Assembly (NCBI GenBank): GCA_009786535.1 | Contig: WQRX01000021.1 | Coordinates: 2,363-50,340 of the forward strand | DNA length: 47,978 nt | Reading direction: 5' to 3' | Source: Defluviitaleaceae bacterium | GTDB taxonomy: Bacteria; Bacillota; Clostridia; Lachnospirales; WQUN01 | Shown: piece after piece, positions 32,965 through 41,328 of the stretch | Layout of the letters: each line of letters opens with the position of its first letter | How positions within the stretch are numbered: the stretch's first letter is position 1 | Position numbers and translations under genes: made by a program | The notes under the pieces: model-generated | Told to the model about the DNA's origin: nothing | Seen by the model: only the letters and a program-made list of their open reading frames with translations | The model's database searches: none

Positions 32965-33573
32965 ATGCGTATAATCTTGGCATCGGGTTCGCCGCGGCGT
33001 AAGCAGCTGCTGGAGCAAGCAGGCATTACCTTCGACGTCGTGGTCAGCGATGCAGACGAAACAATCGACGGCGACCCCCATTCCCAGGTAGCGGCACTGG
33101 CACAGCGCAAAGCGGAAGCCGTGGGCACGCTGGTGGCAGAGCGGGGGGAATTTGACGGCAATACATTAATCATCGCGGCGGATACCCTAGTGTGCATCGG
33201 GGATAAAGTACTGGGCAAGCCGGAAGATGCGCAAGACGCGTTTGATATGCTTTGGGCACTACAAGGGCGCAAGCACACGGTGTACACAGGGGTTGCGCTG
33301 CTGCGCGGCAAACCCGATGGGAGCGCTCCCGTGTGCGAAGTTTTTGTGGATGCGGCGTATGTATATTTCCGTCCGCTACAGGAACGCGAGATACGCGCCT
33401 ACATCGCAACGGGGGAGCCATTTGACAAAGCCGGGGCGTATGGCATACAGGAAAAAGGCGCACTGCTCATTGAACGGGTAGAGGGCGATTTTTATACGGT
33501 GATGGGACTTCCCATTAGCAAGCTGTGTGTGCAGTTGGAGGAGTTGGGGGTACAGGTGTGGCCCGCAGTATAG
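32965..33573 (+). CDS. maf: Maf nucleotide pyrophosphatase
   Basis: This 202-residue protein of the Maf/HAM1-like family hydrolyses (modified) nucleoside triphosphates and was linked to septum formation. It has the N-terminal ILASGSPRRKQLLEQAGI motif, IIAADTLV, the GKPED...RKHTVYTGVAL segment, and the C-terminal GAYGIQEKGALLIERVEGDFYTVMGLP. Length is normal. GGAGG precedes the ATG. A perfect 12-bp palindrome (33319-33330) encodes Gly-Ser-Ala-Pro in a loop where homologs vary. The end overlaps acpS by 16 bases. Confidence 0.95.
   Translation: MRIILASGSPRRKQLLEQAGITFDVVVSDADETIDGDPHSQVAALAQRKAEAVGTLVAERGEFDGNTLIIAADTLVCIGDKVLGKPEDAQDAFDMLWALQGRKHTVYTGVALLRGKPDGSAPVCEVFVDAAYVYFRPLQEREIRAYIATGEPFDKAGAYGIQEKGALLIERVEGDFYTVMGLPISKLCVQLEELGVQVWPAV
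33319..33330. repeat. 12-bp GGGAGCGCTCCC palindrome, copy 4 (perfect)
   Basis: Perfect palindrome inside maf, read as Gly-Ser-Ala-Pro. Confidence 0.75.
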
Positions 33574-33920
33574 GTACGGACATTGTTAAAATCGCCCGCT
33601 TTGCGGAAATTTCCCCCCATTTTATTGGGCGGGTGTATACCAAAGGCGAGCAGGAATATCTATTGAAGAAAAATAACCCCGCCAGCTACGCGGGGCTTTT
33701 TGCTGCCAAGGAGGCGGTGGCAAAGGCACTGGGCACGGGCTTTCGCGGCTTTTTCCCCTGCGATATTGAAATTTGGCACGACACGTTGGGCAAGCCCCAT
33801 GTGCGGTTACATAATATGGCAGCAAAAACCGCCCGCAAAATAAGCCGCAAGCGCACCCGCATTTTAATCAGCATTTCCCATACAGATACGGACGCGCTGG
33901 CAGTAGCAATACTGGAATAA
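33558..33920 (+). CDS. acpS: Holo-[acyl-carrier-protein] synthase
   Basis: This 120-residue enzyme transfers 4'-phosphopantetheine from CoA to apo-ACP. It shows the N-terminal SIGTDIVKI with metal-binding Asp8, the FAAKEAVAKALGTGF motif with Glu52, and the C-terminal ISISHTDTDALAVAIL. The GTG at 33558 gives the usual family length; the longer frame from 33525 lies inside maf. The 16-base overlap with maf indicates coupled translation. Confidence 0.94.
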   Translation: MARSIGTDIVKIARFAEISPHFIGRVYTKGEQEYLLKKNNPASYAGLFAAKEAVAKALGTGFRGFFPCDIEIWHDTLGKPHVRLHNMAAKTARKISRKRTRILISISHTDTDALAVAILE

Positions 33921-33947
33921 TTAAAAATTTTGAGGAGAAATGCAAAA

Positions 33948-34538
33948 ATGCGAAAAAATATTATAATTCTCGGCACAGGGCGCGTCGGTAAAACTACGCT
34001 GGCAAAAAAATTAAACGAACAGCTAAATTATAGCGTCATCGGTACAGACGATATTATAACGGCGTTTGAACGCGCAATGCCGCAGGCAAACATCGGTTTA
34101 CCCAATGATATTGAAACGACGGTTGCCAATCTAACCCCCTTCCTCGCACATTTTATCGGCGGGCTAACCTACCGTTCCTGCTGCCCCAACGGCACAAATT
34201 TTGTACTGGAAGGCAGCGGCAGCCACTTCGACTTTGAAAAAATGCAGCCCATCTTGGATATGTATGACGAATGGAAGGACAACTACCTGCTTGTTGGTTT
34301 AATTTACCCAAACATTTCACCGGATGACTTAATAAACGACATTAGAAAGCACGATAACCAAAACGACTGGACCTACAACCTAAGCGACAGCGAACTTCGA
34401 AGTCACGTAATAAACGGCATAGAATACAGTAAAAATTTCCATGCTATATTCCAAAAATACAATCCGATTATTTACGATGTTTCTAAAAACCGGAACGATG
34501 TGTTGGATAAAATTGTAGCCGACATTAAGTTAACCTAA
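33948..34538 (+). CDS. Small P-loop NTPase/kinase-like protein
   Basis: This 196-residue protein has an N-terminal P-loop GTGRVGKTT (residues 9-17) followed by a DDII acidic segment (TDDIITAFERA), resembling small-molecule kinases and dNMP-kinase-like P-loop proteins. The remaining two-thirds has no signature I recognise. The start was chosen at ATG 33948, with GAGGAG 10 bases upstream. It is 27 bases downstream of acpS and ends just before the uxuA promoter, so it could be the last gene of the maf-acpS run. Composition is slightly more AT-rich than maf and acpS. Confidence 0.65.
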   Translation: MRKNIIILGTGRVGKTTLAKKLNEQLNYSVIGTDDIITAFERAMPQANIGLPNDIETTVANLTPFLAHFIGGLTYRSCCPNGTNFVLEGSGSHFDFEKMQPILDMYDEWKDNYLLVGLIYPNISPDDLINDIRKHDNQNDWTYNLSDSELRSHVINGIEYSKNFHAIFQKYNPIIYDVSKNRNDVLDKIVADIKLT

Positions 34539-34545
34539 CGCAATA

Positions 34546-34574
34546 TTGACGCTCTTGTGCAAATCGTGCATAAT
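34546..34574 (+). promoter_or_regulatory. Candidate promoter of the uxuA operon
   Basis: TTGACG (34546-34551), 17-base spacer, CATAAT (34569-34574). The -10 box is 35 bases before the uxuA start. I see no palindromic operator next to it. Confidence 0.6.
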
Positions 34575-34609
34575 CCGCTTACTTTTCTATCCCGAAAGGA
34601 GCAATTCAC

Positions 34610-35701
34610 ATGAAAATGACATTTCGCTGGTTCGGCACGGGGGCAGACCCTGTGCAATTGAAGGACATCAAGCAAATTCCGGGCATGACGGGCGTGGTTA
34701 CATCGTTATTGGATATGCCCGCGGGCGAGGCATGGCCCATGACGCGCATCATGGCAATGAAAAACGAGGTTTCTGCCGCGGGGCTTGATGTGGAAGTAAT
34801 TGAAAGCGTAAACATTCACGAAGACATAAAGCTTGGCGCAAAAGGTCGTGACGAGAAAATTGAAAATTATATCACCACCATGCGGCGGCTGGCGCAAATC
34901 GGCATCAAATGCATCTGCTATAACATGATGCCCGTACTGGATTGGGCGCGCTCCCATTTGTATTACAACCTGCCCGACGGCTCAAATACCATGCGCTACG
35001 AAGCGGATTTTATCGCAAATACCACACCCGAGGAATTGGCAAAACGCTACGCGGACGAATCGGAAGCCTACGAAATGCCGGGCTGGGAACCCGAACGCAT
35101 GAAAAACATCCGCGCAATGCTGGAAGCCTACGCGGGTATGGAGACCGACACCTTCTACGCAAATATGAAATACTTCTTGGACGCGATTATCCCCGTTGCG
35201 GAAGAATTGGACATTCTCATGGGCGTGCACCCCGACGACCCCCCGCAGCCCATTTTCGGCTTGCCTAAGCTTATCATCAGCCGCGAAAATTTGCGCCGTT
35301 ACTTAGATTTAAACCCTTCCAAGCACAACGGGCTTACCCTGTGTACGGGTTCGCTCGGCGCGTCTAAGGCGAACGATGTACCCGCAATTATCCGCGAATT
35401 TGGTGCGGAAGGGCGCATTCACTTCGCCCACGTGCGCAATTTAAAATTTGAAAACGAAACGGATTTCTATGAATCGGCGCACTACACGCCCTGCGGTTCG
35501 CTGGATATGTACGGCATTATGAAAGCATTGTACGATACGGGCTTCGACAAATGGGTACGCCCCGACCATGGGCGCATGATTTGGAACGAAACGACAAAAA
35601 AAGGGCGCCCGGGCTACGGGTTGTACGACCGTGCGCTGGGTTCAAACTACTTGCTGGGCTTGTGGGATGCGATTGCGCGTAACGCGGAAGGCGGTAAATA
35701 A
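34610..35701 (+). CDS. uxuA: Mannonate dehydratase
   Basis: This 363-residue enzyme of the hexuronate pathway dehydrates D-mannonate to 2-keto-3-deoxygluconate. It matches the UxuA family at MKMTFRWFG, the DARSHLYY-like segment (LDWARSHLYYNLPDG), and the metal-binding residues in GVHPDDPP, LCTGSLGAS, HFAHVRNL and VRPDHGRMIW. Length fits the Gram-positive type. The Shine-Dalgarno AAAGGAG is 9 bases upstream. The stop overlaps the uxuB start (TAATG). Confidence 0.96.
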   Translation: MKMTFRWFGTGADPVQLKDIKQIPGMTGVVTSLLDMPAGEAWPMTRIMAMKNEVSAAGLDVEVIESVNIHEDIKLGAKGRDEKIENYITTMRRLAQIGIKCICYNMMPVLDWARSHLYYNLPDGSNTMRYEADFIANTTPEELAKRYADESEAYEMPGWEPERMKNIRAMLEAYAGMETDTFYANMKYFLDAIIPVAEELDILMGVHPDDPPQPIFGLPKLIISRENLRRYLDLNPSKHNGLTLCTGSLGASKANDVPAIIREFGAEGRIHFAHVRNLKFENETDFYESAHYTPCGSLDMYGIMKALYDTGFDKWVRPDHGRMIWNETTKKGRPGYGLYDRALGSNYLLGLWDAIARNAEGGK

Positions 35702-37149
35702 TGGGGGTGCGCTGGTTACAAATGGGCGCGGGGAACATCTTCCGCGTTTTCGTCGCCGCCGTACAGCAGGATTTGCTGGACGCAGGGCTAACCGATACGG
35801 GCATTACCGTATGCGAATGCTTCGATGAAGAAATTATCCCCGCCGTACTCACGCCCTTTAATAACGAAACCCTTGGCGTAACCCTGCACGTAGACGGGCG
35901 GTTAGAAACGCGTAAAATCGCAAGCATACAGGAAGCCTTTGGACGCGATTTACCCCGTTTAAAAGAAATTATCGCTAACCCCGAATTGCAAATTATTAGC
36001 GTAATTATTACCGAGAAGGGATATACCGTTAGCCCCGCCAACATTGCGCCCGCGCCCGCCAATGCACAATCTACGCTTGAATACGTAACCGCAGGGTTGC
36101 TGGCGCGGTTTGAAAAAAATGCCCCCCCCCTTGCCCTTGTTTCCATGGATAATTTTGCGGCAAACGGCGATGTGTTGAAAAAGTCTTTACAAACAATTGC
36201 AAATGCATGGGCGGACAATGGGAGCGCTCCCGCCGCTTTCGCGGAATACGTAGCCAAGCAAGCCTACCCGTGGACTATGATTGACAAAATTACCCCCCAC
36301 CCCGGCGAAAAGGTAGCGGAAGCTTTGCGTTCGCAAGGTTTTTCTGCCGAGCAAGCCCGCATAACCAAAACCGGCAAGGGCACCGTCACTGCGCCCTTTG
36401 TAAATGCGGAAGCCGCGCAATACCTTATCATGGAGGATGCCTTCCCCAACGGGCGCCCCCCCTTCGAAAAATTACCCAACGCGGGGGTATACCTCACCGA
36501 CCGCGAAACCGTGCGCAAGGTAGACCACATGAAGGTGTGCGCCTGCCTTAACCCCTTGCACACCATTCTCGCCGTATCGGGTATGCTGCTAAACTACCCC
36601 ACCATTTCCGCCTGTATGCAGGACGAAGGCTTAGTCAGACTTATCCGTAAGGCAGCGGCGGAAGCGCTCCCGGTGGTGGCAAACCCAGTTATTATTGACC
36701 CGCAGCAATTCTTAGAAGAGGTGCTAACCCGGCGCTTCCCCAATCCGTTTATCCCCGACGCGCCCGCGCGCATCGCTACGGATACGTCGCAAAAAATCCC
36801 TGTTCGCTTTGGGCAAACGTTGCAAGCACGGCAAAAAGCGGGGCTTCCCATGGGCGAGCTAACCGCCATTCCCCTGCTTGTTGCCCTATGGCTGCGCTAC
36901 CGCATGGGCATAGACGATACAGGCGCAAAGCTTATCCTAAGCCCCGACCCGCTTGTCCCCGCCGAGGTGGCAAAGCTGGAAGGCTCGCCGTTTGGGAGCG
37001 CTCCCGACCTGCGTCCCATCCTTTCCAACTCACAGCAATTTGGCGTTGATTTATACGCCGCAGGGCTTGGGGAAAAAATCGAATCGCTGTTCCTACAGCT
37101 TTCCAAAGAAGCAAATGCGGTGAAAAATGTATTAATAAACCATGGGTAA
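35701..37149 (+). CDS. uxuB: Fructuronate reductase, mannitol dehydrogenase family
   Basis: This 482-residue long-chain dehydrogenase interconverts D-fructuronate and D-mannonate, the step before UxuA. It has the N-terminal nucleotide-binding LQMGAGNIFRVFV, the mid-domain VSMDNFAANGDVLK, the catalytic-region signature MIDKITPHP, and the C-terminal KVCACLNPLHTILA helix. Tagaturonate reductase is the closest alternative, but the adjacent uxuA favours the mannonate branch. Two perfect 12-bp palindromes (36220, 36994) are in frame. The final 8 bases overlap the regulator gene. Confidence 0.9.
   Translation: MGVRWLQMGAGNIFRVFVAAVQQDLLDAGLTDTGITVCECFDEEIIPAVLTPFNNETLGVTLHVDGRLETRKIASIQEAFGRDLPRLKEIIANPELQIISVIITEKGYTVSPANIAPAPANAQSTLEYVTAGLLARFEKNAPPLALVSMDNFAANGDVLKKSLQTIANAWADNGSAPAAFAEYVAKQAYPWTMIDKITPHPGEKVAEALRSQGFSAEQARITKTGKGTVTAPFVNAEAAQYLIMEDAFPNGRPPFEKLPNAGVYLTDRETVRKVDHMKVCACLNPLHTILAVSGMLLNYPTISACMQDEGLVRLIRKAAAEALPVVANPVIIDPQQFLEEVLTRRFPNPFIPDAPARIATDTSQKIPVRFGQTLQARQKAGLPMGELTAIPLLVALWLRYRMGIDDTGAKLILSPDPLVPAEVAKLEGSPFGSAPDLRPILSNSQQFGVDLYAAGLGEKIESLFLQLSKEANAVKNVLINHG
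36220..36231. repeat. 12-bp GGGAGCGCTCCC palindrome, copy 5 (perfect)
   Basis: Inside uxuB, read as Gly-Ser-Ala-Pro. Confidence 0.75.
36994..37005. repeat. 12-bp GGGAGCGCTCCC palindrome, copy 6 (perfect)
   Basis: Inside uxuB, read as Gly-Ser-Ala-Pro. A near copy (GGAAGCGCTCCC) also occurs at 36660-36671. Confidence 0.75.
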
Positions 37150-39025
37150 TGTAAGTACGCAGGATATAATACAAGAAATTGTGCGCCGTAAAAGTTGGCA
37201 ACAAGCCCAAATGATAAAAGAGGGTGACTTTAACGAAGCCACCCTCTCCCGCATTATGGGGCGCTTGCAATGCCCGCAGGTAAATACCTATAAAAAAATG
37301 ATGAAAATACTGGGTACGCCCATTAAGCCACTCTATTCCCCAAGACTTGAAAATGCATCTCCCGCTATAATAACGCTGTACGATGGTATTCTTTATGAAT
37401 TAGCGCGTGCGCATTATCACCCACCCTCTCTTGTAAATGCAAAAACATGGTTGGAAGAATTGCATCAAACGGGAAATTTTAATAAAGGTATCAATAAGCA
37501 ATATTACGCAGCATGTCAATTACGCATTGATGAATTGGAAAATAAAAATCCAAATAATATTGCAAAACGAGCGTTGGAAGCACTGCAAATTACATATCCC
37601 ACCTTTTGCCCTAACACATACAGTGGTGCAATACTGATAGCGGGCGAACCGCAGTTAATACATATTTACGCGTGCGCGTTAGCCGTCGTGCACCCAAGCC
37701 GTGCAATAGAAATCTTGCAACACACCGTTGAAGGAATTGAACTAACGCCGCAAGATGAGCGCACCAAAGAAAAGCACCTTGCCCCGATATTATTGGACTT
37801 GGTAAAATTGCTAATCGCAGAGAGGCGTTACGAAGAAGCCGTAACCGCCTGCAATAAAGGAAATGACATATCCCTGCGCCGGAATAGAGGAAAATATAAC
37901 CCCGATTTTACATTCCACAAAGCGAAAGTATTAAAAGACCATGCACTTTTATTGCCCGTTTATTGTGGCTATATTGCCCTTGGCAGACGTGCCTGTGCAG
38001 AAAATGTTAAGCAATATGCGAAGGAAGCGGGTTATACATTCCCTAATTATGGACTTGAAGCAATTCCGTATCAAGTTCCACCCTTTACATTAGAGCGGGG
38101 TGTTTATGTGAATTGTGAAAAGCCCGGGGATTATATCGGGTTTTTCCGTACGCAAGCAACGCTAACCCAAGCGGAACTATGTAATGGAATTTGTGAAAAA
38201 TCTACGTTAAATAAAATAGAAACGGGAAAGTTAAACGGCACAGTATACCAATTGGAAGCGCTTATGCAACGCTTAGGGCGACATATGGAATATTACTTTG
38301 ATAATTATTTAACCCCCGATGTTTTTGCTGATAGGGAAATGGAAGAAGAAATAAAAACCCGCCTTGCAACACGGTGCTATAATGGTGCAGAAGAATTAAT
38401 TAACATACTAATGCAAAAAAACACACACCAAAAAGGACTGGGAAAACAAATTATTTTATTAAGAAAAACTGCGCTTCTTTATAACCGCAATCAGCGCAAT
38501 GCAACCTATTTTTCTATGCTCATGGATGCATGGAACATAACCCGAAAAGGGGTTGATATTGACGCCGCGCATAAGCATCGCTTAACAATTATAGAAATAT
38601 CCTTACTTAGTCAAGTCGCGACCTATTTTTGTGCAAATGGTGAAGCCGAGCGAGGGCTTCGTTTGTTTGAAAATCTGCGGCGAAATCTTCTCTTTTACTA
38701 CGAGGATGAATTAGAACGCATGCGGGTTTACCCCATGATTCTTTATAACCTATCTAATAATTTGGGGCGCAACAAAAAACACGCCAAGGAAATGGAAATA
38801 ATCCTTGAAGCAGAAAACCTTTGCTTAAAGCATGGTAATTTGTACTATGCGTACAGTATTGCAGGCAATAAAACCACTGCGCTTTATGATACAGGAAAGG
38901 CTGAAGAGTGCATTCCCTACATCGCTATTGCGTATTATGTAGCCGATTTATTGGGATATCAACAAAGTAAATCCGCTGCAAAAAAATATGCGGTGGATAA
39001 TAATTTAAAAATTACTTTTGTTTAA
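37142..39025 (+). CDS. Regulator with two HTH-TPR modules (RRNPP-like)
   Basis: This 627-residue cytoplasmic protein seems to be two similar halves. Residues about 5-57 look like a helix-turn-helix (DFNEATLSRIMGRLQCPQ around the recognition helix), followed by helical repeats to about 320. Residues 330-388 are a clearer XRE-type HTH (FRTQATLTQAELCNGICEKS, then TLNKIETGKLNG), followed by TPR-like helices to the end. HTH plus TPR is the layout of peptide-sensing RRNPP regulators; a tandem version is unusual. The start overlaps the uxuB end by 8 bases. Downstream lie two small exported proteins. The gene is more AT-rich than uxuAB. The ligand is unknown. Confidence 0.75.
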   Translation: MGNVSTQDIIQEIVRRKSWQQAQMIKEGDFNEATLSRIMGRLQCPQVNTYKKMMKILGTPIKPLYSPRLENASPAIITLYDGILYELARAHYHPPSLVNAKTWLEELHQTGNFNKGINKQYYAACQLRIDELENKNPNNIAKRALEALQITYPTFCPNTYSGAILIAGEPQLIHIYACALAVVHPSRAIEILQHTVEGIELTPQDERTKEKHLAPILLDLVKLLIAERRYEEAVTACNKGNDISLRRNRGKYNPDFTFHKAKVLKDHALLLPVYCGYIALGRRACAENVKQYAKEAGYTFPNYGLEAIPYQVPPFTLERGVYVNCEKPGDYIGFFRTQATLTQAELCNGICEKSTLNKIETGKLNGTVYQLEALMQRLGRHMEYYFDNYLTPDVFADREMEEEIKTRLATRCYNGAEELINILMQKNTHQKGLGKQIILLRKTALLYNRNQRNATYFSMLMDAWNITRKGVDIDAAHKHRLTIIEISLLSQVATYFCANGEAERGLRLFENLRRNLLFYYEDELERMRVYPMILYNLSNNLGRNKKHAKEMEIILEAENLCLKHGNLYYAYSIAGNKTTALYDTGKAEECIPYIAIAYYVADLLGYQQSKSAAKKYAVDNNLKITFV

Positions 39026-39128
39026 TCCGCTACTATATCGTCATCTTCCATTCCAAAGGGTGCAATAATTTGTTGCACCCTATAATATGGATTTGTGACT
39101 TTTGTTATAGTACTGTTTGTCCACTGGT

Positions 39129-39180
39129 TTGTCACGTAATAAATTGAGGGCGGGGTGTACGTATAATAATCATGTGACAA
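39129..39180 (+). promoter_or_regulatory. Promoter region with inverted TTGTCAC/GTGACAA boxes
   Basis: TTGTCAC (39129-39135) and GTGACAA (39174-39180) bracket a TATAAT (39162-39167). A related box TTGTGAC lies at 39093-39099. There is no good -35, so an activator could be needed. The neighbouring HTH-TPR protein is a natural candidate, by inference. Confidence 0.4.
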
Positions 39181-39217
39181 CGAGAATAATTAATTTCAAA
39201 ATTTTGGAGGCAAGAAA

Positions 39218-39631
39218 ATGCTTAAATTCAAATTAAGAAAAAAACTCGTTGTAGCTTCATTACTTATCGCTTTGCTCTTAGGGCTTGGCGTAGCTACGCA
39301 CACGTTTGCATCGGCAATTGATACCTATTACTGTATGGAAATGTGTTGCAAACAAGATGAAGCAGAATTAGATGGCTATCCATACGATTCAAGTTATATC
39401 GACTTTTCTCCGTTTTTTTCGGGATGGCTTGCTGGCTGTTCGAACTTTTTTAGTCATGATTGGGGCGCATGGATTACTGTAGGAGAACCGTTCAACGTTG
39501 TTCATAACAGATGTGGGCTTGGTATAGCTTCCGGTTGTTCTTTTCAAGTTGCCCAAACTCGTTTTTGTTTGAGAACACGCTGTGATAGCCATGATTCTCG
39601 CATAGCTACCCTTCGAAACCCTAATTGCTAG
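39218..39631 (+). CDS. Secreted cysteine-rich protein
   Basis: This 137-residue protein has a signal peptide (basic RKK, then VVASLLIALLLGLGVATHTF, cleavage near ASA) and a mature chain of about 105 residues carrying nine cysteines: a Cys-x3-Cys-Cys cluster at the start (YCMEMCCK), a single Cys mid-chain, and five in the last 40 residues, ending exactly in Cys. GGAGG precedes the ATG at good spacing. I recognise no family. Disulfide-linked folding outside the cell is likely. Position behind a two-module HTH-TPR regulator suggests a regulated exported effector or signal precursor. Confidence 0.75.
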   Translation: MLKFKLRKKLVVASLLIALLLGLGVATHTFASAIDTYYCMEMCCKQDEAELDGYPYDSSYIDFSPFFSGWLAGCSNFFSHDWGAWITVGEPFNVVHNRCGLGIASGCSFQVAQTRFCLRTRCDSHDSRIATLRNPNC

Positions 39632-39635
39632 AGAT

Positions 39636-39980
39636 ATGTTCATGAAAAATAGAAAAAAGTTGTTATGGTTAGCGCTCTGTGTTAGCATTGTAATATTATC
39701 AATTCTCGTTACAATGTCATTTGTACAAACCATGGCTAATCAACGCGACATAAGATGCCGACAATGCCACAATGAATTAAATCGCATGCTTGATAGTGGC
39801 TTGTTGGTGTTTGACGATAACGAATATCATATCAGTGAACTAAGCCTTGATGAAATAGAATCGTTAAATAGAAGGCTTAGTCCTTGGATGTGCGAGCCTT
39901 GTGTAATTAGCATATCATACGCAATGAAGAATCATCTTCATCCGGAACATGCTGCATGGAGAGGATTGTTTGAGTATTAA
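39636..39980 (+). CDS. Membrane-anchored protein with two CxxC motifs
   Basis: This 114-residue protein has an N-terminal transmembrane or signal segment (KKLLWLALCVSIVILSILV), then an extracellular part with CRQCH near residue 41 and MCEPC near residue 86, a pair that could bind metal or work as a redox pair. The starts at ATG 39636 and ATG 39642 are equally plausible; no strong Shine-Dalgarno is seen. It starts four bases after the secreted Cys-rich gene, so the two form an operon. A partner role in folding or export of that protein is possible inference. Confidence 0.65.
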   Translation: MFMKNRKKLLWLALCVSIVILSILVTMSFVQTMANQRDIRCRQCHNELNRMLDSGLLVFDDNEYHISELSLDEIESLNRRLSPWMCEPCVISISYAMKNHLHPEHAAWRGLFEY

Positions 39981-39992
39981 AATGACTCTGGC

Positions 39993-40312
39993 TGTTTGAA
40001 AATGGAAGCTATGAAAACAACAGTGCTCGTAATGCTTACCATCGATTTTGAATTATGGGCGCCCCTGCGGGTACAGCGGATAAAATTTGGGTTATTGTTT
40101 GCACATGCGCCGCAGGGGCGTACATTTTTAAAACGGGTTTCATGCTTTCTATTAGCTTCGGGAAGAATATTATTGGGCGCGGCAAAGTGATTACCCCAAA
40201 GCTGTAGGGTGCATCCTGCCACGCCCAGTTCTATTTTACAAATTTTTTTCTTTCTCTTTCCAGATGCATACGTGAAGAAAGCACCGCCACAAAAATCAAT
40301 TTTCACCAGCAT
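39993..40312 (-). pseudogene. Decayed 3' fragment of the gene at 45227-46387
   Basis: The minus strand aligns with the last third of the intact gene 5.3 kb away: CGAFFTY/GGAFFTY, the shared KKKICKIELGVAGCT and LWGNH-AAPNNIL segments, and RPCGACA...NPNFIRCTR. The N-terminal two-thirds is missing. A one-base deletion near 40050 shifts the frame, so the segment matching HYERCCFHSF is readable only in another frame. It fills most of the 398-base gap before the second moxR gene. Confidence 0.8.
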
Positions 40313-40378
40313 AAAAATGATAGACTGGGAAAATGAAAAACGGACATTGTGGCTAATACATATGAAAGGAATAACCCC

Positions 40379-41323
40379 ATGAACCCCGACGTCTTCACCC
40401 AATACCGTGATAAAATTCTCGCGAACTGCACGCAAGTAATATCAGGGAAAGATGAAGTGATATTTCTGTTGCTTGTCGCATTCACCTGCGGGGGGCATGT
40501 ACTTATCGAGGACGTACCCGGTACGGGCAAAACCATGTTACTGCGTGCTTTTGCAAAAACGGTAGGCGGTACCTTTAAGCGTGTACAATTTACCCCCGAC
40601 TTGCTGCCGTCAGATTTAACGGGCATTACCTTCTATGACCAAAAGCAGAATGATTTTACCTTCCGTCATGGTCCCTTATTTGCCAACATGGTACTTGCAG
40701 ACGAAATTAACCGCGCAACACCGCGCACCCAGTCCGCGCTACTTGAGGCAATGGGAGAACGCCAAATCACCGTAGACGGCACAACGTATACGCTGGACGA
40801 GCCATTTATGGTAATGGCAACGCAAAACCCGTTGGAATCCTACGGTACACTCCCCTTGCCCGAGGCGCAAACGGACAGATTTTTTATGCGGCTTTCCATG
40901 GGCTATATGGAACGCGCGCAGGAGCGCGAAATCATCGCGCGGGAAAATGCGGCGGATATTATCGGCAAGTTGCAGCAAATCGTAACGGCACAGGAAACGC
41001 AACAGGTACGCACGGCGTACCGCAATATTCACGTAAGCGGCGAAGTGCATGACTATATCATGGACATTATAGAAGCCACCCGTACCGAGAGCCATTTTAT
41101 TGCGGGGGCATCTACCCGCGGGGGTATTGCGCTGTACCGCGCGGTGCAAGCCTGTGCCGCCTACAACGGACGCGATTATGCAATACCCGAAGATGTACAG
41201 CACATTGCACCCTACGCCTTAGCGCACCGCTTAGGCATCGGCAACGGCATAAAGCAAGCCGATGCATTGAGCGCGCTTGATGCGATTATCAACAAAATAA
41301 CCGTTCCCCTGGAGCGTGTGTAA
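40379..41323 (+). CDS. MoxR-family AAA+ ATPase, second cluster
   Basis: This 314-residue paralog of the protein at 22819 has Walker A VPGTGKT (46-52), Walker B VLADEINRATP, sensor MATQNPLESYGTLPLPEAQ and a C-terminal lid (ASTRGGIALYRAVQAC). The open frame reaches GTG 40349, but AAAGGA (40365-40370) is placed for the ATG at 40379. The DUF58 gene starts five bases after the stop. The upstream part of the gap holds the relic and no clear promoter. Confidence 0.93.
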   Translation: MNPDVFTQYRDKILANCTQVISGKDEVIFLLLVAFTCGGHVLIEDVPGTGKTMLLRAFAKTVGGTFKRVQFTPDLLPSDLTGITFYDQKQNDFTFRHGPLFANMVLADEINRATPRTQSALLEAMGERQITVDGTTYTLDEPFMVMATQNPLESYGTLPLPEAQTDRFFMRLSMGYMERAQEREIIARENAADIIGKLQQIVTAQETQQVRTAYRNIHVSGEVHDYIMDIIEATRTESHFIAGASTRGGIALYRAVQACAAYNGRDYAIPEDVQHIAPYALAHRLGIGNGIKQADALSALDAIINKITVPLERV

Positions 41324-41328
41324 CCACC

